Assembly (NCBI GenBank): GCA_944321525.1
Contig: CALULQ010000019.1
Location: forward strand, 1-64,000
From: an uncultured Paraprevotella sp.
GTDB taxonomy: Bacteria > Bacteroidota > Bacteroidia > Bacteroidales > Bacteroidaceae
Direction of reading: 5' to 3'
DNA: 64,000 nt
Every line of letters starts with the position of its first letter. The first letter of the stretch is position 1. The translations under genes were made by a program, and so were the position numbers. Of the stretch, positions 43,699 through 51,883 are shown piece by piece. Below the pieces are notes generated by a model, which searched no databases, was not told the origin of the DNA, and worked only from the letters and a program-made list of their open reading frames with translations.

Positions 43699-43920
43699 AT
43701 GTATTGGACATTGGAATTGGCTTCAAAGTTGGAGGATGCGCCATGGCCGGCCACCAAGGACGAACTGATTGATTATGCCATGCGTTCGGGCGCACCGATG
43801 GAAGTAATCGAGAACTTGCAGGAAATGGAGGATGAAGGCGAAATATATGAGACGATAGAAGACGTTTGGCCCGATTATCCTACCAAGGAAGACTTCCTTT
43901 TCAACGAGGACGAGTATTGA
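43699..43920 (+). CDS. DUF2795 domain protein
   Basis: 73 residues. MYWTLELASKLEDAPWPATK then DELIDYAMRSGAPMEVIENL matches the small all-helical DUF2795 family ('W.at..eli.yA.r.gap..vi..L'). In Bacteroidales this short acidic protein is widely conserved as a single-copy gene; its role is unknown. It has its own promoter and is followed by a terminator, so it forms a one-gene transcript. Confidence 0.8.
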   Translation: MYWTLELASKLEDAPWPATKDELIDYAMRSGAPMEVIENLQEMEDEGEIYETIEDVWPDYPTKEDFLFNEDEY

Positions 43921-43961
43921 TGCCCGCCGGACGGATGGAAAGGGACAATCTGGGATATTTT

Positions 43962-43990
43962 GGAGCGGGTGCGCACGCGCATCCCGCTCC
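43962..43990 (+). terminator. Terminator after the DUF2795 gene
   Basis: GGAGCGGG (43962-43969) pairs with CCCGCTCC (43983-43990), with TGCGC/GCGCA between, followed by ATTATTTTG. Confidence 0.7.
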
Positions 43991-44047
43991 ATTATTTTGT
44001 GCGGACAGGCGAAAATTCAAGCCTTTGCAGGCAATAAAAAGGCCGGA

Positions 44048-45037
44048 ATGCTGTTTCTTAGTTTGAGAGCAATATCGGAAAACAGGGTGAAGAGAGCATG
44101 TAGCCTGATAGGGATGGTCGTGTTGCTGAGTCTTTTGCCCCGCGGAGCAAAGGCCCAGTACGACCCGTCGTTTGTCAACTATTGGGCCATGACGCCTTTT
44201 TATAACCCCGCGGCCACGGGGCAGGACCCCTTGCTGAACTTCCAAGGAGCGTATAGCATGCAGATGACCGGTTTCGAACGTGCCCCGGCTGTCATGTATG
44301 CTTATGTGGACATGCCGCTGTTCTTCATCAGTGCCAGGCACGGTGTCGGAGTGGGCTTCACGAACGACCAAATCGGCTTGTTCAAGCACCAGAAGTTTTA
44401 TCTGCAATATGCCTACCACCAGCCTCTTTGGGGCGGCCGGCTGAGCGGAGGCATACACTTGTCGCTGCTCAGCGAGACGTTCGACGGAGGCGAGCTGGAC
44501 TTGGAAGAGTCGGGCGACCCGGCATTCCCCACCTCGGAAGCCACCGGGGCCGGCTTCGACATGAATTTCGGCATCCAGTATGCCCATAAAACGTGGTATG
44601 CCGGGTTTGCCATGATGCACTGCACCTCGCCGACCGTGACGCTGGGCGAGGAAAAAGTGAACGAATTCACGATTTCCCCGTCTTATTATTTGACGGGAGG
44701 GTACAATATCCGGCTTAAAAGTCCGTTATACACTATACATACGTCGGCCATGCTGCGTTCCGACGCGGTGGGATTCCGCGGGGATGTGACGGCCCGCGTC
44801 GCCTATCACGGCAGCAAGCACGAGATGTATGGCGGCTTGTCGTACAGCCCGACGAATTCCGTGAGTTTTCTGTTCGGGTTGGACTTCCACGGCATCAACT
44901 TGGGCTACGCCTACGAGATGTACACTGCGGGCATCGGTGCCCTGAATGGCAGCCACGAGATCATCATCGGCTACAAGACCGAGTTGAATCTCTTTAAAAA
45001 AGGAAAGAACAAACATAAAAGCGTGAGGATATTATAA
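44048..45037 (+). CDS. porP: PorP/SprF-family outer-membrane protein (T9SS)
   Basis: 329 residues from ATG 44048; a GTG at 44087 (VKRACSLIGMVVLLSLLPRG) would leave only the signal peptide and is a good alternative. After AKAQ the mature protein begins YDPSFVNYWAMTPFYNPAAT, the signature of the PorP/SprF family ('QydP.fs.y......yNPA.aG'). The rest is a 14-strand-like barrel. PorP binds the periplasmic PorE-type linker and attaches T9SS-exported surface proteins to the cell. It is the first gene of the gldKLMN operon, as in Porphyromonas gingivalis. Confidence 0.88.
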   Translation: MLFLSLRAISENRVKRACSLIGMVVLLSLLPRGAKAQYDPSFVNYWAMTPFYNPAATGQDPLLNFQGAYSMQMTGFERAPAVMYAYVDMPLFFISARHGVGVGFTNDQIGLFKHQKFYLQYAYHQPLWGGRLSGGIHLSLLSETFDGGELDLEESGDPAFPTSEATGAGFDMNFGIQYAHKTWYAGFAMMHCTSPTVTLGEEKVNEFTISPSYYLTGGYNIRLKSPLYTIHTSAMLRSDAVGFRGDVTARVAYHGSKHEMYGGLSYSPTNSVSFLFGLDFHGINLGYAYEMYTAGIGALNGSHEIIIGYKTELNLFKKGKNKHKSVRIL

Positions 45038-45039
45038 GC

Positions 45040-46473
45040 ATGAATATGAAATATCGCGGGATGATATGGGGACTGGTGGCAGGACTGGCGCTCAGTTCCT
45101 GTCTGGGCCCCCGTTCGGCTTCCACCGCCACGGGCGGGGAAGTCACCGGCATCAGCGGCACGGCTTACAGCGAGCCGACACCGTACGGAATGGTCTACGT
45201 GAAGAGAGGGTCGTTGAAAATAGGTACGGAAGAGACGGATTCTTTGTGGGGCCTGACCATCCCCACGAGGGAAATTTCGGTGGACGGCTTTTGGATGGAC
45301 GCCAACGAGGTGTCGAACGCCAAATACCGCCAGTTCGTTTTCTGGGTGCGCGATTCCATCATCCGGGAGCGCCTGGCCGACCCTGCATACGCGGGCGATG
45401 AAACCTATAAGATTGAAGAAGACGAATACGGGAATCCCATTACGCCGCATCTGAACTGGAAAAAGCCGATTCCCTGGAAGCGCCCGAACGAAGACGAGCT
45501 CAGGGCCATCGAGAGCGTCTACACCACGCATCCCGTGACGGGAGTGCGCATGCTCGACGCCCGGCAGATGAACTACCGCTACGAGGTGTTCGACTACACG
45601 GCCGCCGCCTTGCGCAAGAACCGTCTGAACCCGGAGGAGCGCGACTTGAACACGGACCATGTGGTGGATCCCGACGAAGTGGTCATGATTTCGAAAGACA
45701 CGGCCTACGTCGACGACGAGGGGCGCATCGTGAGGGAAACCATTAACCGGCCGCTTTCCGGACTGCATGATTTCCTGAACACTTATATCGTGAATATTTA
45801 TCCGGACACGACGTGCTGGGTGAACGATTTCGCCAATGCGGAGAACGAACGCTACATGCTGCAATACTTCTCCAATCCGGCTTATGACAACTATCCCGTG
45901 GTGGGCGTGACGTGGGACCAGGCCAATGCTTTCTGCCATTGGCGGACGGACTTCCTGAAACGTGGCTTGGGAGCGGCCGGTGCACAAATCCAGCCCTACC
46001 GCCTGCCGACGGAAGTGGAGTGGGAGTTCGCGGCCCGTGGACCCGAAGGGGCCTTGTTCCCTTGGGAAACGAAAGACGTGAAGAGCGAGAAAGAATGTTA
46101 TTATGCCAACTTCAAGCCCGACCGGGGCGACTACACTGACGACGGAAGCCTGATAACGGCCAAATGCGGTTCCTACTCGGCCAATTCCAACGGACTGTTC
46201 GACATGGCGGGCAATGTGGCGGAATGGACCAGCACGGTATACACGGAGTCGGGCGTGGACGGAATGAGCGACATGAACCCCGAACTGAAATACAATGCCG
46301 CAAAGGAAGACCCCTACCGGCTGAAGAAGAAGTCGGTGCGCGGCGGTTCGTGGAAAGATCCGGAGTCCATGATACGTTCCGTCTGGCGCTCTTACGAATA
46401 TCAAAACCAGCCGCGCTCCTACATCGGGTTCCGTTGTGTGCGCTCGGTTTCAGGTACGACTAATAAACGATAA
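45040..46473 (+). CDS. gldK: GldK/PorK lipoprotein of the type IX secretion system
   Basis: 477 residues; lipobox LSSC (Cys21). The FGE-sulfatase (formylglycine-generating-like) domain is recognisable: YGMVYVKRGSLKIG, VDGFWMDANEVSNAKYRQFV, VVGVTWDQANAFCHWR, YRLPTEVEWEFAARG, GLFDMAGNVAEWT, RGGSWKDPESMIRSVWRSY, GFRCVR. A Cys pair for oxygen activation is not conserved, so it is structural, not catalytic. GldK/PorK forms the large periplasmic ring with GldN/PorN under the outer membrane. It starts two bases after porP. Confidence 0.92.
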   Translation: MNMKYRGMIWGLVAGLALSSCLGPRSASTATGGEVTGISGTAYSEPTPYGMVYVKRGSLKIGTEETDSLWGLTIPTREISVDGFWMDANEVSNAKYRQFVFWVRDSIIRERLADPAYAGDETYKIEEDEYGNPITPHLNWKKPIPWKRPNEDELRAIESVYTTHPVTGVRMLDARQMNYRYEVFDYTAAALRKNRLNPEERDLNTDHVVDPDEVVMISKDTAYVDDEGRIVRETINRPLSGLHDFLNTYIVNIYPDTTCWVNDFANAENERYMLQYFSNPAYDNYPVVGVTWDQANAFCHWRTDFLKRGLGAAGAQIQPYRLPTEVEWEFAARGPEGALFPWETKDVKSEKECYYANFKPDRGDYTDDGSLITAKCGSYSANSNGLFDMAGNVAEWTSTVYTESGVDGMSDMNPELKYNAAKEDPYRLKKKSVRGGSWKDPESMIRSVWRSYEYQNQPRSYIGFRCVRSVSGTTNKR

Positions 46474-46490
46474 TAAATTGGAATAGAAAG

Positions 46491-47558
46491 ATGGCAAAGA
46501 ATAGAAGGAATATAATCCTCCGCATCCAGGACTGGATTGAATCGGTGGCCGGGCAAACCTTTCTGAACTACGCATACAGTTGGGGTGCCGCGGTGGTGAT
46601 TTTGGGAGCTTTGTTTAAGTTGACGCATATTCCGGGCGCCAATGCGATGCTGTTCATCGGCATGGGCACCGAAGTCGTGGTGTTTTTCATTTCCGGTTTC
46701 GACCGTCCGGCGGCCCTGAAGAGGGAGGAAGAGCTGGAGCGTGCGGCCGACAGTGAGGACGACTGGGACGGCGAGGAGGACGACGCGGAAGGCACCGACG
46801 CGGAGGCTGTGGCGCAAGAAGGCGGAGTCTCGCAGGGCGGAACTGTTTTTGCCGGTGGCCAGTCCGTTGTCGGACAACCGGTGATAGTGGGAGGCCAACC
46901 GGTGGCAGGCGCGCCCGCTGCCATGGAAGGGCAGTCTGCCGCAGGCCAGACGGTTGTAGTAGAAGGCGGCCAGCCGATGGGCGGGCAGCCCGTTGTCGTG
47001 GGCGGTCCTGTCGTCTTGGGCGAAAACCCGGCGGGCGGAGCCTCTTTTGCCCAAGGGGCGGACAACCTTGCGGCGGGCCAGGAGGCCGGTCCGGCAACCA
47101 CGACTGCGCCTCAGAACGGTGCGGCTCAGCCTTTCGACCTCAGAGCCTTGTCCGAGATGGTGGCCGCGTCCAACGCCGAGCTCTTCGCCAAAGTGCTGGA
47201 AGACGCCCGCAACGCTTCTACGCCTGAGATGAAGGAGGCAGCCGAGGCATACGTGGAAGAGCTGAAGACGCTGACCGACACGCTGGCTCGCGTGACCGAG
47301 CAGGCCGAGCACATGACGCGCGACTCCAAGGAAATGGACAACCTGAACCGCACGCTGACCGGCATCAACACCATCTACGAGATGCAGCTCAAGAGCATCA
47401 GCACGCAGGTGGGCACGATTGACCAAATCAACGAGCAGACCCGCAAGATGGCGCGCCAGATAGAAGAGCTGAACTCCATCTACAACCGAATGATCCAAGC
47501 GCTGACGGTGAACATGCGCCATGCACCGGGCGCTTCGGCTATGGATAACGGAATTTAA
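46491..47558 (+). CDS. gldL: GldL/PorL inner-membrane motor protein with GQPV-rich linker
   Basis: 355 residues. Two N-terminal helices (AAVVILGALFKLTHIPGANA and MLFIGMGTEVVVFFISGF, about 28-68) with the charged TM2 Glu form the stator part that converts proton flow into rotation. The C-terminal half is a coiled coil (LSEMVAASNAELFAKVLEDA, QLKSISTQVGTIDQINEQTR). Between them, residues about 85-200 are an acidic stretch and then Gly-Gln-Pro-Val repeats (GGQSVVGQPVIVGGQPV, GQPVVVGGPVVLGENPAGG). GldL of Flavobacterium is about 215 residues, PorL about 300, so this linker is unusually long. Confidence 0.92.
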   Translation: MAKNRRNIILRIQDWIESVAGQTFLNYAYSWGAAVVILGALFKLTHIPGANAMLFIGMGTEVVVFFISGFDRPAALKREEELERAADSEDDWDGEEDDAEGTDAEAVAQEGGVSQGGTVFAGGQSVVGQPVIVGGQPVAGAPAAMEGQSAAGQTVVVEGGQPMGGQPVVVGGPVVLGENPAGGASFAQGADNLAAGQEAGPATTTAPQNGAAQPFDLRALSEMVAASNAELFAKVLEDARNASTPEMKEAAEAYVEELKTLTDTLARVTEQAEHMTRDSKEMDNLNRTLTGINTIYEMQLKSISTQVGTIDQINEQTRKMARQIEELNSIYNRMIQALTVNMRHAPGASAMDNGI

Positions 47559-47575
47559 TCAGAAAGGAATACGAA

Positions 47576-49138
47576 ATGGCATCCGAGCAAAAAAGAATGT
47601 CTCCGCGTCAGAAGATGATCAACCTCATGTATGTGGTGTTGATGGCTATGCTGGCACTGAACGTGTCGTCTGACGTGTTGAACGGTTTTTCTTTGGTGGA
47701 AGAAAGTCTCGTGCGGACCACGGCGAACGCTTCGGCTACCAACAAGGCGCTTTATGCTGATTTGCAGGGACAGATGGAGGCCAACCCGACGAAGGTGAAG
47801 GAGTGGTTCGACAAGGCACAGTATGTGAAGAATATTTCCGACTCCTTATATAATTATGCCGAGGAACTGAAGGTCAGGATCGTGAAGCAGGCCGACGGGG
47901 AAGACGGCGACGTGAGGAACGTGGAGAACAAGGAGGACCTGGAAGCCGCGTCGCACGTCATGCTGGCGCCGCGCAGGGGCGAGGGCGAGCGGTTGTTCAA
48001 GGCCATCAACGGCTTCAGGGAGAGCATCGTGGGCATGCTGACCGACGAGACGCAAAAGAAAATCATCGCGGACAACCTGAGCACGGACGTGCCCAAGAAA
48101 GCCGGAACATTGGGGAAGAACTGGCAGGAGTATATGTTCGAGAACATGCCCGTGGCTGCCGCCGTCACGCTGCTCTCCAAGTTGCAGAGCGACGTGCGCT
48201 ATGCCGAAGGCGAGGTGCTGCATTCCTTGGTAGCCAACATCGACATAAAGGATATGCGCGTGAACCAGCTGGGAGCCTACGTGATACCCAATTCGCGCAC
48301 GGTGGTGCAAGGTGGGAAGTTCAGCGCGCAGATCATCATGGCCGCCGTTGATACGACGCAGCGGCCGAACATCTACGTGGGCGGCCGGAAGCTGGCCTCG
48401 ACGGATGGCTTGTATGAGGCCGTTTGCGGGCGTACGGGCGATTTCACGCTTGAAGGCTACATCGAGATGCTGGACGGGCTGGGGCAGACGGTGCGCCGCG
48501 ATTTCTCGCAGCCTTACACGGTGGTGGCCCCTTCGGCCACGGTGTCGGCCGACCTCATGAATGTGCTCTACGCCGGATATGAGAACCCGCTCAGCGTGTC
48601 CGTGCCCGGCATCCCGGCCAACCGTGTGGTGGCCTCGATGAGTGGCGGTGTGTTGCAGCCCACGGGGGCAGGAAAATATATCGCCCGTCCCACCGAGGTG
48701 GGCAAGGATGCCGTCATCACGGTCAACGCCAACATGGAAGGGCGCATGCAACAGATGGGGCAGTACACCTTCAGGGTGCGCAAGCTGCCCGACCCGACGG
48801 CCTACATCGAATATGCTGCCGAGGGCGGCAGCGAACGCTTCCGCGGCGGGCGCCTGTCCAAACAAGTGCTGATGAGCACGGCGGGCATCGGTGCGGCCAT
48901 CGACGACGGCCTGCTGAACATCGAGTTCCGCGTGCAAGGTTTCGAAACGGTATTCTTCGACAATATGGGTAATGCCGTCCCCGCCGTGTCCAACAGCGCG
49001 GCGTTCACCGAGCAGCAGCGCAACATGTTCCGCTCGCTGGGCCGCGGCAAGCGCTTCTACATCTCGCGCATTCGTGCTGTGGGTCCCGACGGGGTGGAGC
49101 GCACGCTCGACGGGTCGATGGAAGTGATAGTCAATTAA
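47576..49138 (+). CDS. gldM: GldM/PorM periplasmic shaft protein
   Basis: 520 residues, the usual length. N-terminus SPRQKMINLMYVVLMAMLAL then NVSSDVLNGFSLVEES contains the single membrane helix and the segment inserted into the GldL ring. Periplasmic domains D1-D4 follow, with VHSLVANIDIKDMRVNQLGA-like (LLSKLQSDVRYAEGEVLHSL) and RAVGPDGVERTLDGSMEVIV at the end. GldM spans the periplasm as a dimer and carries torque from GldL to the GldK/GldN ring. Starts 17 bases after gldL. Confidence 0.93.
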   Translation: MASEQKRMSPRQKMINLMYVVLMAMLALNVSSDVLNGFSLVEESLVRTTANASATNKALYADLQGQMEANPTKVKEWFDKAQYVKNISDSLYNYAEELKVRIVKQADGEDGDVRNVENKEDLEAASHVMLAPRRGEGERLFKAINGFRESIVGMLTDETQKKIIADNLSTDVPKKAGTLGKNWQEYMFENMPVAAAVTLLSKLQSDVRYAEGEVLHSLVANIDIKDMRVNQLGAYVIPNSRTVVQGGKFSAQIIMAAVDTTQRPNIYVGGRKLASTDGLYEAVCGRTGDFTLEGYIEMLDGLGQTVRRDFSQPYTVVAPSATVSADLMNVLYAGYENPLSVSVPGIPANRVVASMSGGVLQPTGAGKYIARPTEVGKDAVITVNANMEGRMQQMGQYTFRVRKLPDPTAYIEYAAEGGSERFRGGRLSKQVLMSTAGIGAAIDDGLLNIEFRVQGFETVFFDNMGNAVPAVSNSAAFTEQQRNMFRSLGRGKRFYISRIRAVGPDGVERTLDGSMEVIVN

Positions 49139-49145
49139 TCAAAGG

Positions 49146-50249
49146 ATGGAGATGACGACTATGAATAAAAATAAGATAAGGATGAGACGTCTGTTTTTTG
49201 TTTTGGCGGGGCTGGCCCTGTGGATGCAGATGGATGCCCAACCCGCCCGACGCAGGGTGAAGACGAGCGAGACGGAGCAGGCCGAGAAGACCGTGGACCG
49301 CGCCAGCCTGCAGTTTCCTGCTGCGGTGGAAATGCCGGACGACGTGGTCTGGCGCCGCGATGTGTACCGCCAGTTGGATTTGACGTTGGACAAGAACGCG
49401 CCGATGTATTATCCGGTGGAGCCTTCTGCCGGACAGATCAACTTGTTCACGTACCTCTTCGACTTGCTGTTGACCGGGAAAATCACGGCCTACGAGTACA
49501 AGCTCGACGGGAATGAGTCTTTCACCTCGCGCGACAAGGTGGACGTGAAGGAACTGATGACGCGCCACCATATTTATTATGAGGAGCAGGACGGGCGGCC
49601 GCGCGTGAACGCCAGCGACATTCCCTCGGCCGAAGTCACCCGTTATTATATCAAGGAAAGTTCCTACTTCGACCAGCGCACTTCCACGTTCCGCACCAAG
49701 GTCGTGGCCTTGTGCCCGGTGTTGATGCGCAGCGATGATTTCGGCGGCGAGGCTACCCCCTATCCCTTGTTCTGGCTCAAATATGACGACATCAGCACGT
49801 ATCTGGCCCGCCACACGATGATGGCCAGCAACTACAACAACGTGACGAACATGACGGCGGCTGATTACTTCGCCATGAACATGTATGAAGGAAAAATCTA
49901 CAAGACCAACAACATGCAGGGGACGGTCTTGGCCAATTATTGCAAGACGGACAGTGCCATGGCCAACGAGCAGAAGAGGATAGAAAAGCAACTTTCCGAT
50001 TTTGAGCAGCACGTGTGGGGCCATTCCACGGATTCCGTGGCGACCGATTCCGTCGCACTGACAGAAGACGGGGAGGCGGAAGAAAAAGCCGCGGCCAAGC
50101 CGGAACGCAGCTCCCGCCGCTCGGCTTCGTCGACTGGGCGCAGGAGGGAGAGGAAGGAAGACACCCCGAAAGTCTCGAAAAGCCGTCGTGAGTCCGGGAA
50201 TTCCGGTGCGGCCACGCCTCGGGTGACTGTCCGCCGCCAGCGCAGGTAA
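49146..50249 (+). CDS. gldN: GldN/PorN ring protein of the type IX secretion system
   Basis: 367 residues; other possible starts at 49152 and 49161 (MNKNKIRMRRLFFVLAGLAL gives the cleanest signal peptide). The conserved domain has DDVVWRRDVYRQLDLTLDKN, MYYPVEPSAGQINLFTYLFD, LLLTGKITAYEYKLDG, YYIKESSYFDQRTSTFRTKV and LCPVLMRSDDF. The C-terminal 80 residues are Arg/Ser/Lys-rich and low-complexity, likely disordered. GldN/PorN interacts with GldK/PorK in the periplasmic ring and with GldM. It is the last of the five T9SS genes. Confidence 0.92.
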   Translation: MEMTTMNKNKIRMRRLFFVLAGLALWMQMDAQPARRRVKTSETEQAEKTVDRASLQFPAAVEMPDDVVWRRDVYRQLDLTLDKNAPMYYPVEPSAGQINLFTYLFDLLLTGKITAYEYKLDGNESFTSRDKVDVKELMTRHHIYYEEQDGRPRVNASDIPSAEVTRYYIKESSYFDQRTSTFRTKVVALCPVLMRSDDFGGEATPYPLFWLKYDDISTYLARHTMMASNYNNVTNMTAADYFAMNMYEGKIYKTNNMQGTVLANYCKTDSAMANEQKRIEKQLSDFEQHVWGHSTDSVATDSVALTEDGEAEEKAAAKPERSSRRSASSTGRRRERKEDTPKVSKSRRESGNSGAATPRVTVRRQRR

Positions 50250-50271
50250 GGGATAAAAAAGTGGCAATATG

Positions 50272-50303
50272 TTTGAAAGTACGGCAAACTGTTGCTATCT
50301 TTG
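50272..50303 (+). promoter_or_regulatory. Promoter of the beta-barrel gene
   Basis: TTTG (50272-50275), 20 bases, then TATCTTTG (50296-50303), 30 bases before the start codon. It separates this gene from the gldN operon. Confidence 0.7.
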
Positions 50304-50332
50304 TTCTTCAAATAACAAAAAGCGAAAGAGAT

Positions 50333-50947
50333 ATGAAGAAAATAGGTATTGTGTTGGCCGTCTTGGCCGCATGGTTGTGGACGGCACCGGCCAGTGCACA
50401 GTTCAATTGGGGCGTGGAAGCCGGTGTGAATTTGAGTAAGATGAGCGTCAAGGGAGACGGAGGCTTGTTCGACGCCTCCAACCGCACGGGCTGGTTTGCC
50501 GGTGCCAAGGCGCAGGTCATCATGCCGGTCATCGGCTTAGGGCTGGACGGCGCCCTCTTGTATTCGCAGAAGTACATGAAGCTGGAGGCCGAGGGAGAAT
50601 CTTCGCCCAACAAGTCCATGCCTTATCTGGAGATTCCTATCAACATACGCTATCATTTTGGCTTCAGCAGCCTGGTGGGCATCTATCTGGCCACCGGCCC
50701 GCAGTACAACTGGTATTTGGGTAGCCGCAACCTCTTGTTCGACGGCGAGAGTTTCGGCCGACTGGAGCGCTCCACCTTCAGCTGGAACGTGGGTGCGGGT
50801 GTCAACCTGCTCAGCCATTTGCAGTTGGGCGTGACCTACAACATCGCCATGGGCGAGACGGGCGAAATCGATGGCATCGGTGAGGCCGTCGACAAGTTCG
50901 ACCTTAAAAACAACACGTGGCAAGTGCGCTTGGCATATCTGTTCTGA
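50333..50947 (+). CDS. Outer-membrane beta-barrel protein (PorT/OmpA-like barrel fold)
   Basis: 204 residues from ATG 50333 (MKKIGIVLAVLAAWLWTAPA signal). The pattern FNWGVEAGVNLSKMSVKGDG, YLEIPINIRYHFGFSSLVGI and WQVRLAYLF is that of the PF13568 outer-membrane barrel family, which includes PorT. PorT itself is a T9SS accessory protein and the neighbouring T9SS operon makes that tempting, but these barrels are numerous in Bacteroidales and this one has no specific mark. The frame is open upstream to 50261, overlapping the promoter. Confidence 0.75.
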   Translation: MKKIGIVLAVLAAWLWTAPASAQFNWGVEAGVNLSKMSVKGDGGLFDASNRTGWFAGAKAQVIMPVIGLGLDGALLYSQKYMKLEAEGESSPNKSMPYLEIPINIRYHFGFSSLVGIYLATGPQYNWYLGSRNLLFDGESFGRLERSTFSWNVGAGVNLLSHLQLGVTYNIAMGETGEIDGIGEAVDKFDLKNNTWQVRLAYLF

Positions 50948-51105
50948 TATGTCCGGGTGATTTTTCATTTGTTTTAAAGTTTAAAGAGAGGCCGCCGTGC
51001 AGAGGAATGCAGGCGGCTTTTTTAGTGCCCTCATGTCCGGGCGGTGGTTGCTTGCGGCAAGCCTACCGTTCGGGACGGCTCGCCGCTGCCTCGTGCTCCG
51101 TAGTC

Positions 51106-51159
51106 CGTCATCGTACTCTGCGGCAAGTACTCGAGTACTTGCCGCAGAGTACGATGACG
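51106..51159. repeat. Perfect 54-bp palindrome, convergent junction 2
   Basis: Every base from 51106 to 51132 is complementary to its mirror position up to 51159, centred on CTCGAG within AGTACTCGAGTACT. The arms contain ACTCTGCGGCAAGTACT. The same core occurs at 12652-12691. It lies between the ends of the barrel gene (+) and the SIMPL gene (-) and can fold into a very stable hairpin in either transcript. Confidence 0.9.
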
Positions 51160-51183
51160 CTTTCCGCATGGCGCTTGTGTGGA

Positions 51184-51873
51184 CTACTCCACGATTTCAA
51201 ACCTCACGAGCATGGAATAGTTCTTCTTGATGGTGCGGAAACTGTCGAACGCATTCGCGGCGGACGACACGACGTTGCTTTGCGCATAAGGCATGGCTCC
51301 TCCGGTGCTTTCCTCCACGATGCGCACCACGGGGCCGAGCTTCTGTCCCAGAGCTTCCACCAGGTATGCGGCCTTGGCTTGTGCGGCCTTCAGCGCCTCG
51401 ATTTTCCCTTTCTTGTGGTAATCCAGCATGTCTTTGTTCTCCAGTTCCCCGATGCGCATGGAGCGGATGCCTCGCGTGTCCAGGCGCTGGATGAGCTCGT
51501 CGATTTTCTGGAAGTCGTCCAGCGTGATGTCGAATTGCTTGGACACCAGGAAGTCCTGCCCTTCCTTCCGCCAATAGTCGCCCACCTCCTGCGTGCGGAT
51601 GGCTTCCGCCGGCACGCCGGTTGCCTCCAGCGCCTTTCTCAGTCCGCTTTCGATGCTTGCCAGCGGCACTTTCGTGCGATATTCCTCCGGCTTCGATTTT
51701 CCGTCGAATTCCTCTTCGAAGTATTCGCGTATTTCGATGATGTAGTGGATTTTGTCCGGCACGATTTCTATTTCCGACGTGCCGGTCACTTCGATGTAGC
51801 GCCCCTCGTTTTGGGCCTGCAGTGCGAGCGGGGCCGAGAGGAGCAGTGCAAGCCATAAGATGAGTTTGTTCAT
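51184..51873 (-). CDS. SIMPL-domain (DUF541) periplasmic protein
   Basis: 229 residues: signal peptide (MNKLILWLALLLSAPLALQA), then the SIMPL pattern RYIEVTGTSEIEIVPDKIHY, EYRTKVPLASIESGLRKALE, and LKAAQAKAAYLVEALGQKLG near the end (the 'A...A..lA..lG..lG.v' motif). SIMPL proteins assemble into periplasmic oligomers and occur in oxidative-stress or envelope settings; no specific role is established here. It lies 10 bases behind the hydrolase gene upstream on the same strand, so the two form an operon. Confidence 0.85.
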   Translation of the reverse strand: MNKLILWLALLLSAPLALQAQNEGRYIEVTGTSEIEIVPDKIHYIIEIREYFEEEFDGKSKPEEYRTKVPLASIESGLRKALEATGVPAEAIRTQEVGDYWRKEGQDFLVSKQFDITLDDFQKIDELIQRLDTRGIRSMRIGELENKDMLDYHKKGKIEALKAAQAKAAYLVEALGQKLGPVVRIVEESTGGAMPYAQSNVVSSAANAFDSFRTIKKNYSMLVRFEIVE

Positions 51874-51883
51874 GATGTTGGGG

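Noticed and set aside
45040..46473. Sulfatase-maturing (formylglycine-generating) enzyme
   Set aside because: The FGE-like domain is there, but the position between porP and gldL and the lipobox identify GldK; no sulfatase is nearby.
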